This document shows positions 33,103 through 40,702 of a DNA stretch of 55,303 nucleotides, in pieces. The notes under the pieces are model-generated. The model worked only from the letters and a program-made list of their open reading frames with translations, had not been told where the DNA came from and did not search any database. A program made the translations under genes and the position numbers. The stretch's first letter is position 1; every line of letters starts with the position of its first letter. This DNA comes from an uncultured Lachnospiraceae bacterium (GTDB lineage Bacteria; Bacillota; Clostridia; Lachnospirales; Lachnospiraceae): the NCBI GenBank assembly GCA_900546325.1, contig URCR01000016.1, forward strand, positions 1 through 55,303. The letters are read 5' to 3'.

Positions 33103-33768
33103 ATGTCATTTTTTGTAACAAAAGCAGACGGGGCGTATAGTCTGACGACAGCGGGCTATGCAGCAGTGGCAGTGATTCTTGCAGCACTGATCGTTGTGGC
33201 GGCACTGTTTGCAAAAAGGGAAAAGAAAGAGAAAAAGAAGATCGGAACAAAACAGCTTGTTGTGTGTGCGATGGCGGTTGCGCTTGCGATGGTGGCATCT
33301 ATGCTGAAGATCTATTCCTTTCCGTTTGGCGGATCGGTGACACTATTCAGCATGCTGTTCATCTGTTTTGTCGGTTATTTATATGGACCGGCGACAGGAA
33401 TGCTGACCGGGGCGGCTTACGGCGTGCTCCAGTTTCTCATTGAGCCATACATCTATTTTCCGCTGCAGGTGCTTGTAGATTATCCGCTTGCATTCGGAGC
33501 GCTCGGACTTTCGGGATGCTTCAGCAGATCTAAACACGGCCTTGTGAAAGGATATCTTCTCGGTGTTTTCGGAAGGTATGTATTCGCAGTGATCTCCGGA
33601 TGGATCTTCTTCGGAGAATATGCGTGGGATGGCTGGGCAGCACTTCCATATTCGCTTGTCTATAATGGATGTTATATTTTTGCGGAGGCGGCCCTTACGG
33701 TAATTGTCTTATCCATCCCGGCGGTGTCAAAGGCAATGAAGAAAGTAAAAATAACTGCGGTCAGTTAA
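33103..33768 (+). CDS. thiT: thiamine ECF transporter S component ThiT
   Basis: The 221-residue polytopic protein is preceded by an extra N-terminal TM and a Lys-rich linker (KREKKEKKKIGTKQL). The ThiT core has KIYSFPFGGSVTLFSMLFI, GYLYGPATGMLTGAAYGVLQ and PYIYFPLQVLVDYPLAFGAL, followed by the loop carrying YAWDGWAALPYSLVYNG with Trp/Tyr/Asn residues that line the thiamine pocket in the family. It works with a shared EcfAAT module encoded elsewhere. The TPP riboswitch upstream supports the thiamine assignment strongly. Confidence 0.93.
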   Translation: MSFFVTKADGAYSLTTAGYAAVAVILAALIVVAALFAKREKKEKKKIGTKQLVVCAMAVALAMVASMLKIYSFPFGGSVTLFSMLFICFVGYLYGPATGMLTGAAYGVLQFLIEPYIYFPLQVLVDYPLAFGALGLSGCFSRSKHGLVKGYLLGVFGRYVFAVISGWIFFGEYAWDGWAALPYSLVYNGCYIFAEAALTVIVLSIPAVSKAMKKVKITAVS

Positions 33769-33871
33769 GCGGTCCGGCAGAACAAAAAAATAAAAATTGT
33801 CATAAATTCCTTCATTTTACAGATACTATTTCCAGAAATGGAAAATAGAGTAAGATGGAGGAATTTTTTAT

Positions 33872-34420
33872 ATGAAAGCAACAGGAGTCGTAAGAAGAAT
33901 TGATGATCTCGGGAGAGTTGTGATCCCAAAGGAAATCCGAAGGACACTCAGGATTCATGAGGGGGATCCGCTTGAGATCTTCACAGACCGGGAAGGCGGA
34001 GTGATTTTAAAGAAGTATTCTCCGGTCGGGGAGATGACACCGTTTGCAGTGCAGTATGCGGAAAGCCTTGCACAGGTGGCGAAATGCACCGTGTGCATTA
34101 CGGATAATGAGGCTGTGGTTGCAGCGGCGGGAAATGGGAAAAAAGAGTTCACCGGCAAGAAGGTCAGTGAAGCCTTCCAAAACTTTCTGAGTGAGAGAAA
34201 AAAGAGACGGGCAGCCAAAGGAGAAAAAGGATTTGTCTTGCTAACAGAGGAACAGAGCCCGGCATTTACCGAGGAGATCATCAGTCCGATTCTTGCGGGG
34301 GGAGATGTGACCGGCGCGGTTGTACTTCTGCGGAAGGCAGAACAGCAGGGAACGGAAACCGGAGAAGAGAAACTTGCACTTGCAGCGGCGGCTTTTCTTG
34401 GAAAACAAATGGAATTTTAA
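33872..34420 (+). CDS. spoVT: stage V sporulation protein T (AbrB-type regulator)
   Basis: The 182-residue regulator begins MKATGVVRRIDDLGRVVIPK, the SpoVT/AbrB DNA-binding swapped-hairpin domain (1-~52). It continues into a GAF-like domain (FAVQYAESLAQVAKCTVCI onward, ~60-175), the SpoVT layout. SpoVT tunes sigma-G-dependent forespore genes. Its position downstream of mfd matches other Firmicutes. A short inverted repeat CTATTTCC / GGAAAATAG (33826-33848) lies about 25 bases before the ATG and could be a control site. Confidence 0.94.
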   Translation: MKATGVVRRIDDLGRVVIPKEIRRTLRIHEGDPLEIFTDREGGVILKKYSPVGEMTPFAVQYAESLAQVAKCTVCITDNEAVVAAAGNGKKEFTGKKVSEAFQNFLSERKKRRAAKGEKGFVLLTEEQSPAFTEEIISPILAGGDVTGAVVLLRKAEQQGTETGEEKLALAAAAFLGKQMEF

Positions 34421-34507
34421 GGTTGTCATAAAACGCTGTGGACGGGCATAGATTAAAGTGTACTTATTGTTTGGTGCAAATATGCTTGAAATCTGGGAGG
34501 GACGACG

Positions 34508-34882
34508 ATGGAGAAGACGATCAGACAGGAGATGAAAGTTGCTTGGGTGTTAAAGGCGCTGATGGCAGCCTATGTCGTGACAGGACTGCTTCTTTTGCTG
34601 CTGACACTGCTTGTATACAAGATGGAGTTCAGTGAGGGAAAAGTGACGGCGGGGATTACGGCAATTTATGTACTGTCAACGTTTGTGGGAGGGATTGTGA
34701 TCGGAAAGCTTTCCAAAATGAGGAAGTTTTTATGGGGGATTACGGTCGGCATTTTGTATTTTGGGTTACTGCTTTTGATTTCCTTCGGAATTTACCGTAC
34801 ACTGCAGGGAAACGGGACTAATATTCTGACGTCATTTCTGCTCTGTGCCGCAGGTGGGATGGCAGGCGGAATGATTTCTTAA
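34508..34882 (+). CDS. TIGR04086 family membrane protein
   Basis: The 124-residue protein has four transmembrane segments (LMAAYVVTGLLLLLLTLLVY, GITAIYVLSTFVGGIVIG, FLWGITVGILYFGLLLLISF and TSFLLCAAGGMAGGMI). Such proteins (TIGR04086/YrzE-like) are common next to the SCIFF peptide gene in Clostridia. The function is unknown. It may be co-regulated but the peptide gene has its own promoter. Confidence 0.78.
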   Translation: MEKTIRQEMKVAWVLKALMAAYVVTGLLLLLLTLLVYKMEFSEGKVTAGITAIYVLSTFVGGIVIGKLSKMRKFLWGITVGILYFGLLLLISFGIYRTLQGNGTNILTSFLLCAAGGMAGGMIS

Positions 34883-34891
34883 AAGAAAGTC

Positions 34892-34920
34892 TTTCAAATC
34901 TTACATGCATGTGATATAAT
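34892..34920 (+). promoter_or_regulatory. SCIFF operon promoter with palindrome
   Basis: TTTCAA (34892-34897) and a perfect TATAAT (34915-34920) are 17 bases apart. The spacer contains the perfect palindrome ACATGCATGT (34903-34912), a possible regulator site. Confidence 0.65.
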
Positions 34921-34956
34921 AAGCTAAGTTAATGCAAATTTAAGGAGGAATGTAAG

Positions 34957-35100
34957 ATGAAACACATTAAAACATTAAATACTCAGACATTAAACAATAC
35001 AATGAAAAAAGGCGGATGCGGAGAATGCCAGACATCTTGTCAGTCAGCATGTAAGACATCTTGCACAGTTGGAAATCAAACTTGCGAACAAAAGAAATAA
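34957..35100 (+). CDS. scfA: SCIFF (six-cysteine-in-forty-five) ranthipeptide precursor
   Basis: The 47-residue peptide has a leader MKHIKTLNTQTLNNTMKKGG and a core with exactly six Cys at positions 21, 24, 28, 32, 36 and 43, several next to Thr/Ser (QTSCQSACKTSCT). This is the SCIFF signature of Clostridia. The maturase next door makes thioether links from Cys sulfur to non-alpha carbons of acceptor residues, which defines ranthipeptides. Strong AAGGAGG precedes the ATG. A hairpin follows at 35127. The biological role of SCIFF peptides is debated; signalling has been proposed. Confidence 0.95.
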   Translation: MKHIKTLNTQTLNNTMKKGGCGECQTSCQSACKTSCTVGNQTCEQKK

Positions 35101-35126
35101 GCTAACATCGCACAGATTGAGATCAG

Positions 35127-35155
35127 GCAGCGGCTTCGGTCGCTGCTTTGTCTTT
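35127..35155 (+). terminator. intercistronic hairpin between SCIFF peptide and maturase
   Basis: GCAGCG (35127-35132) and CGCTGC (35141-35146) pair around an 8-base loop (GCTTCGGT), followed by TTTGTCTTT. It looks like a partial intrinsic terminator that lets some transcription reach the maturase gene. Confidence 0.6.
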
Positions 35156-35183
35156 GCGTGGAGAAGAAAGGAGCAGAACAAAA

Positions 35184-36584
35184 GTGATTCATCAGTATGT
35201 GAATAATGGGTATCATATTGTGCTGGATGTCAACAGTGGTTCGGTTCATGTTGTAGATGAGCTTTGCTATGATGTCATTCGGGCGCTGGATACAATGGGA
35301 ATAGATCAGGCGGAAAATCCTGTGGAAGAATTAAAGAAAGAAGAAACGGTGACAGGCCTTTTAGAAGCGCTTGCGGGAAAATATACGGAGAGCGATCTGA
35401 AGGATGCATATGACGATATCGCAGAACTGACAGAGGCGGGACAGTTATTTACAAAGGATATCTACGAACAGTACATCGGGGAAGTAAAGCAGAGAAAGAC
35501 AGTGGTAAAAGCACTGTGTATGCATATTGCCCACGACTGTAACCTTGCCTGCAAATATTGCTTTGCGGAAGAGGGAGAATATCATGGGAGAAGAGCGCTG
35601 ATGTCCTATGAAGTCGGAAAGAAAGCGCTTGATTTCCTGATCGCAAACTCCGGCAACAGAAGAAATCTTGAAGTAGACTTCTTTGGGGGAGAGCCGCTGA
35701 TGAACTGGCAGGTTGTCAAAGATCTTGTGGCATATGGACGTGAGCAGGAGAAGATACATAACAAAAACTTCCGTTTTACAATCACAACAAACGGTGTGCT
35801 TTTAAATGATGAGGTACAGGAATTTGTCAACAAAGAGATGGATAATGTCGTGCTGAGTCTGGACGGAAGAAAAGAAGTCAATGACAAGATGCGTCCGTTC
35901 CGCAACGGAAAAGGAAGCTATGAGCTGATCGTGCCGAAGTTCCAGAAGCTTGCAGACAGCAGAAACCAGGAGAAATATTATGTGCGCGGAACATTTACAA
36001 GAGATAATCTTGATTTCTCAAAAGATGTCCTGCACTTTGCGGATCTTGGATTTAAGCAGATTTCCATTGAGCCGGTAGTAGGGGAAGACGCGGATTTCTA
36101 TTCAATCAAAAAGGAAGATCTCCCTAAGATTTTTGAAGAGTACGATGCACTTGCAAAAGCACTTGTGGAGAGAGAAAAAGAAGGGAAAGGAGTAAACTTC
36201 TTCCACTTTATGATCGACCTCGACGGTGGTCCGTGTGTTGCAAAGAGATTATCCGGATGTGGTTCCGGTACAGAGTATCTTGCAGTGACTCCTTGGGGAG
36301 ACCTTTACCCTTGCCATCAGTTTGTAGGAGAAGAGGACTTCCTGATGGGAAATGTGGATGATGGAATCGTGAAGCCAAAGATCGCAGATGAATTCCGCGG
36401 CTGCAGCGTATACTCAAAAGAAAAATGTAAGAACTGTTTTGCAAAATTCTACTGCAGCGGAGGTTGTATGGCGAACTCTCACAAGTTCCATGGTTCCATT
36501 CACGACACCTACGACATCGGATGTGAGATGGAGAGAAAGCGTGTGGAATGTGCGATCATGATGAAAGCGGCGCTGGCAGAGTAA
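35184..36584 (+). CDS. scfB: SCIFF radical SAM maturase
   Basis: The 466-residue enzyme forms thioether links in the SCIFF peptide. The N-terminal ~90 residues resemble a peptide-recognition (RRE-like) fold starting VIHQYVNNGYHIVLDVNSGS. The radical SAM site is CNLACKYCFAEEGEY near residue 118 (CxxxCxxC). The C-terminal SPASM/Twitch region holds auxiliary cluster Cys, including CGSGTEYLAVTPWGDLYPCH near 370 and CKNCFAKFYCSGGCMANS near 415. The GTG at 35184 is chosen with GGAG 10 bases upstream; earlier in-frame TTG at 35148 lies in the terminator T-run. Confidence 0.95.
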   Translation: MIHQYVNNGYHIVLDVNSGSVHVVDELCYDVIRALDTMGIDQAENPVEELKKEETVTGLLEALAGKYTESDLKDAYDDIAELTEAGQLFTKDIYEQYIGEVKQRKTVVKALCMHIAHDCNLACKYCFAEEGEYHGRRALMSYEVGKKALDFLIANSGNRRNLEVDFFGGEPLMNWQVVKDLVAYGREQEKIHNKNFRFTITTNGVLLNDEVQEFVNKEMDNVVLSLDGRKEVNDKMRPFRNGKGSYELIVPKFQKLADSRNQEKYYVRGTFTRDNLDFSKDVLHFADLGFKQISIEPVVGEDADFYSIKKEDLPKIFEEYDALAKALVEREKEGKGVNFFHFMIDLDGGPCVAKRLSGCGSGTEYLAVTPWGDLYPCHQFVGEEDFLMGNVDDGIVKPKIADEFRGCSVYSKEKCKNCFAKFYCSGGCMANSHKFHGSIHDTYDIGCEMERKRVECAIMMKAALAE

Positions 36585-36604
36585 GAGAAAGAGGGTAACA
36601 GGAC

Positions 36605-38746
36605 ATGAAAAAATCAAGAGGCGTATGGAGCCTGATCGCGACTGCACTTCTGATCGCCCTGCTCGGATTTACGACCATCGTCGGATTCGGAAAAGGAAAG
36701 ATTGGCTCCGCAAAGAATATCACATTGGGGCTGGATCTTGCCGGCGGTGTGAGTATTACTTATCAGGCGAAGGACAAAAATCCTACGGCAGAGCAGATGA
36801 GCGATACGATCTACAAGCTTCAGAAGCGTGTGGAGCAGTACAGTACAGAGGCGACGGTCTATCAGGAAGGGGAGGACCGGATCAACATCGAGATTCCGGG
36901 TGTGACAGATGCAAATAAGATTCTCGATGAGCTTGGAAAACCGGGATCACTGGAATTTCAGGATTCTGAAGGAAACGTTGTTTTAGAGGGAACCGATGTA
37001 AAGACGGCTTCCGCAAAGACAACGCAGGATGAGATGAACAATAAAGAGCACATCGTAGAGCTGGTTCTCACAAAGGAAGGTACAGAAAAATTTGCCAAGG
37101 CGACAGCGGAAAATCTCGGAAAGCAGATTGCGATCGTCTATGACGGCAAGACGATCAGCAGTCCGGTCGTACAGTCTGAGATTGACGGCGGACAGGCATA
37201 TATTGACGGAATGGCTTCCTATGAGGAGGCGGAGAACCTGGCATCCACGATCCGCATCGGCGGACTGCAGCTGGAACTGGAAGAGCTCCGGTCAAATGTA
37301 GTCGGAGCACAGCTTGGGGAAGAGGCAATCAGCACAAGTCTTCTTGCGGGAGCGATCGGACTTGCAATTGTGCTTGTATTTATGTGCATAGTCTATCTGC
37401 TTCCGGGATTTGCATCCAGCATTGCCCTGATCATTTATACAGGTCTGACACTGGTGCTTTTAAATGCATTTAATATTACACTGACATTACCGGGTATCGC
37501 AGGTATCGTGCTTTCCATCGGTATGGCGGTCGATGCGAATGTCATTATTTTCGCGAGAGTCAGGGAAGAACTGGCAGCAGGAAGAGCTGTGAAATCAGCG
37601 CTCCGCACCGGATTTCAGAAAGCATTGTCTGCGATCATTGACGGAAATATCACAACACTGATCGCGGCGCTGGTACTTGGATTAAAGGGAACCGGAAGTG
37701 TCAAAGGATTTGCACAGACACTTGCACTTGGTGTTGTTGTGTCAATGTTTACAGCGCTGTTTGTCACAAGAATCATCATCTTCTCGCTGTATGCGATCGG
37801 TTTCCGGGACGTGAAGTTCTATGGTGCTAAAAAGACGACAAAGATCTACAACTTCCTCGCAAAGAAGGCAGTCTGTTTTGCAATCTCAGGGGTGATCATC
37901 CTCGGTGGATTTGGTATCATGGGATATCATGCGGCAAACGGACAGGGGGCATTTAAGTACAGCCTCGAATTTATGGGAGGTACTTCAACAAATGTAACAT
38001 TCAATGAGGACTATTCGATCAAAGACATTGATTCCAAAGTTGTTCCGGTTGTTGAGAAGATCACAAAAGATGCGAATGTACAGACACAGAAAGTAGATGG
38101 CTCTAACGCCGTCATCATCAAGACAAGAAGTCTTGACTTGGAGGAACGTGAGGCATTTAACAAGGCGATGGTAGACAACTTCGGGGTGGACGAGAGCCTG
38201 ATCACTTCTGAAAATATCAGTTCCACAGTGAGTTCTGAGATGCGAAGTGATGCAGTGGTTGCCCTTCTGATCGCCACAGGCTGCATGCTTCTGTATATCT
38301 GGTTCCGTTTCAAGGATGTGCGGTTTGCCACAAGTGCGGTCATTGCACTGTTAAACGACGTACTGTTTGTTGTAGTTTTCTATGGAGTGGCAAGAATCTC
38401 TGTCGGAAATACATTTATCGCATGTATTCTGACGATGGTCGGATATTCGATCAACTCGACGATCGTTATCTTCGACCGAATTCGTGAGGAACTGAAAGTA
38501 CAAAAGAAAAACGAAGATCTGGCGACACTTGTCAACCGCTGTATTTCTGAGACACTGACAAGAAGTATCTATACGAACTTTACAACATTTGTCATGGTCG
38601 TTGTGCTTTTTATTCTCGGAGTAAGTTCTGTGAAAGAATTTGCGGCACCGCTGATGGTCGGTATCGTGGGAGGAACATTCTCTTCCATTATGATCACAGG
38701 TGCACTCTGGTACATTATGAAGACAAAGATTCAGAAGAAAAAATAG
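36605..38746 (+). CDS. secDF: SecDF protein translocase fusion
   Basis: The 713-residue fusion has a SecD half (LGLDLAGGVSITYQ near residue 42, large outer loop, GIVLSIGMAVDANVIIFARV near 300) and a SecF half (EFMGGTSTNVTF near 455, CILTMVGYSINSTIVIFDRI near 610). Twelve TM segments are expected. It uses proton motive force to help complete Sec export. SecD and SecF joined in one gene, as in Bacillus. The start has AGGGTAACAGG, a weak SD. It lies 20 bases after the maturase and ends at a strong terminator, so it could be in the SCIFF transcript. Confidence 0.94.
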   Translation: MKKSRGVWSLIATALLIALLGFTTIVGFGKGKIGSAKNITLGLDLAGGVSITYQAKDKNPTAEQMSDTIYKLQKRVEQYSTEATVYQEGEDRINIEIPGVTDANKILDELGKPGSLEFQDSEGNVVLEGTDVKTASAKTTQDEMNNKEHIVELVLTKEGTEKFAKATAENLGKQIAIVYDGKTISSPVVQSEIDGGQAYIDGMASYEEAENLASTIRIGGLQLELEELRSNVVGAQLGEEAISTSLLAGAIGLAIVLVFMCIVYLLPGFASSIALIIYTGLTLVLLNAFNITLTLPGIAGIVLSIGMAVDANVIIFARVREELAAGRAVKSALRTGFQKALSAIIDGNITTLIAALVLGLKGTGSVKGFAQTLALGVVVSMFTALFVTRIIIFSLYAIGFRDVKFYGAKKTTKIYNFLAKKAVCFAISGVIILGGFGIMGYHAANGQGAFKYSLEFMGGTSTNVTFNEDYSIKDIDSKVVPVVEKITKDANVQTQKVDGSNAVIIKTRSLDLEEREAFNKAMVDNFGVDESLITSENISSTVSSEMRSDAVVALLIATGCMLLYIWFRFKDVRFATSAVIALLNDVLFVVVFYGVARISVGNTFIACILTMVGYSINSTIVIFDRIREELKVQKKNEDLATLVNRCISETLTRSIYTNFTTFVMVVVLFILGVSSVKEFAAPLMVGIVGGTFSSIMITGALWYIMKTKIQKKK

Positions 38747-38751
38747 AAAAA

Positions 38752-38794
38752 GACAGGGGCGGGAGAACGAGGAAGTTCTTCTGCCCCTGTTTTT
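38752..38794 (+). terminator. secDF terminator
   Basis: ACAGGGGC pairs with GCCCCTGT, with an inner GAAC / GTTC stem, followed by TTTTT. The recJ gene begins 15 bases later. Confidence 0.8.
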
Positions 38795-38808
38795 CGATGA
38801 GGTAGTTT

Positions 38809-40524
38809 ATGGAAAAATGGTTTATTATGCGAAAGGGTGCGCCGTTTCAGGAAATCGCGCAGAAATTTCATATCAGTCCCATTCTTGCAAGGCTGATCCG
38901 GAACCGGGAGATCACGGATGAGGAAGAAATCAGACTTTATTTAAACGGAACGATTGCGGAACTTCATGACGGGATTCTGATGAAGGATATGGACCGGGCA
39001 GTGGAAATTTTAAGTGAGAAGATCCGGGAGAAGAAGCCGATCCGGGTGATCGGGGATTATGATATTGACGGGGTAAATGCAACGTACATTCTGCTGGAAG
39101 GGATTGAAAGGCTCGGCGGAGTTGTGGACAGCGACATCCCGGACCGGATGAAGGATGGATATGGGCTGAATCAGGAACTGATCAACCGGGCGCTGGACGC
39201 CGGGATCGATACGATCATTACCTGCGATAACGGAATTGCGGCAGCAGCGGAAATTGCCTATGCAAAAGAGAGGGGAATGACACTGATCGTCACAGATCAT
39301 CACGAGATCCCGTATGAAGAAAAGAATGGAGAGAAAGTCTATCAGCTTCCGCCTGCGGATGCCGTTGTTGATCCAAAGCGGATTGACTGTGAATATCCAT
39401 TTTCTTCACTGTGCGGGGCGGCGGTGGCATACAAACTGGTAGAAACGCTCTTCAATGTCATGGGGGAAGATGTGGAAGATGTGGACTATCTGATGGAAAA
39501 TGTGGCGATCGCGACTGTCGGAGATGTGATGGATCTTGTGGGGGAAAACCGCATTTTTGTAAAGCAGGGGCTGGAGATGCTAAAGTGCACGAAAAATTAT
39601 GGACTGGATGCCTTAATTGAATGTACGGGGATTGACAGGACACATTTGTCTGCTTATCATATTGGATTTGTGCTTGGGCCATGTCTGAATGCAGGGGGAA
39701 GGCTTGATACGGCGAAGCGGGCGCTGGAGCTTCTGCGTGCTTCCGACCAAAAGGAGGCGGACATTCTTGCGGGAGATTTGAAAGCATTGAATGACAGCAG
39801 AAAGGAAATGACACAGGCGGGTGTCGAGGAGGCCGTGAAGATTGTGGAGACGACAGCACTCGGGGAGGATAAGGTACTTGTGATCTTTCTGCCGGACTGC
39901 CACGAAAGTCTGGCGGGAATCATCGCCGGGAGAATCAGAGAGCGGTATCATAAGCCGGTATTTATTCTTACAAAAGCAGAGCAGGGGGCAAAGGGCTCCG
40001 GCAGGTCGATTGAGAATTATGACATGTACGAGGAGATGAGCAAGTGTAAATCATTGTTTACAAAGTTCGGCGGACATAAGATGGCGGCGGGACTGTCGCT
40101 TCCGGAAGAGAATATTGAAGCATTCCGCAGGCAGCTGAATGAGAAGACCGTGCTGACGGAAGAGGACTTCTGCGAGAAAGTATCGATCGATATGCAGATG
40201 CCGCTGAAGTATGTGACAGAGGAACTGGCAGAAGAGCTGGAGCTTTTAGAACCATTTGGAAAAGGCAACACAAAACCGGTGTTCGTGGAAAAAGATATGC
40301 TCGTTTTGAACAGCCGGATTCTCGGAAAAAATCAGAATGTGTTGAAAATGCAGTTAAAAGATCCCGGAGGAACTGTGATGGATGCGATCTACTTTGGGGA
40401 GGCACAGGAATGTCTGGAGCAGATCCGGCGGGCAGGCGGAAGGCTCACAGCAACTTACTATCCGTCGATCAATGAGTTTCGGGGACAAAAGACGCTTCAG
40501 ATCATAATACAAAATTACCGGTAA
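38809..40524 (+). CDS. recJ: single-stranded DNA exonuclease RecJ
   Basis: RecJ is a 5'-3' ssDNA exonuclease in repair and recombination. The 571-residue protein has the DHH phosphoesterase motifs: VIGDYDIDGVNATYIL near residue 80, DTIITCDNGIAA near 140, LIVTDHHEIPYE near 160 with the DHH triad, and CGAAVAYKLVE near 202. The DHHA1 motif AKGSGRSIENYDMYEEM lies near 395, with GGHKMAAGLSL near 420, then an OB domain. Length is normal. RBS GAGGT is modest. An upstream terminator isolates it from secDF. Confidence 0.93.
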   Translation: MEKWFIMRKGAPFQEIAQKFHISPILARLIRNREITDEEEIRLYLNGTIAELHDGILMKDMDRAVEILSEKIREKKPIRVIGDYDIDGVNATYILLEGIERLGGVVDSDIPDRMKDGYGLNQELINRALDAGIDTIITCDNGIAAAAEIAYAKERGMTLIVTDHHEIPYEEKNGEKVYQLPPADAVVDPKRIDCEYPFSSLCGAAVAYKLVETLFNVMGEDVEDVDYLMENVAIATVGDVMDLVGENRIFVKQGLEMLKCTKNYGLDALIECTGIDRTHLSAYHIGFVLGPCLNAGGRLDTAKRALELLRASDQKEADILAGDLKALNDSRKEMTQAGVEEAVKIVETTALGEDKVLVIFLPDCHESLAGIIAGRIRERYHKPVFILTKAEQGAKGSGRSIENYDMYEEMSKCKSLFTKFGGHKMAAGLSLPEENIEAFRRQLNEKTVLTEEDFCEKVSIDMQMPLKYVTEELAEELELLEPFGKGNTKPVFVEKDMLVLNSRILGKNQNVLKMQLKDPGGTVMDAIYFGEAQECLEQIRRAGGRLTATYYPSINEFRGQKTLQIIIQNYR

Positions 40525-40565
40525 TTTTCTGTCCGTTGGGATGACAGGAAAAACGGTACGTTTTT
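40518..40565 (+). terminator. probable recJ terminator
   Basis: Imperfect stem CCG..TTTTCTGTC / GACAGGAAAAACGG, then TACGTTTTTATCC. The T tract is interrupted. Confidence 0.5.
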
Positions 40566-40633
40566 ATCCGGGATAAGAAGAAGCAGCTGCACAGCAGATG
40601 TATACTGAAAAGCGAATGAAAAAGATATAAATG

Positions 40634-40662
40634 TTGTTTCAAAGCAAAAAAAGTGTTATACT
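40634..40662 (+). promoter_or_regulatory. rsh promoter
   Basis: TTGTTT (40634-40639) and TATACT (40657-40662), 17-base spacer, about 40 bases before the ATG. An imperfect inverted pair GTTTCAAAGC / TCGTTTGAAGC brackets the -10. Confidence 0.62.
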
Positions 40663-40702
40663 AAAAAATATCGTTTGAAGCAAAGGAGAAGGAGGGATCG
40701 AG

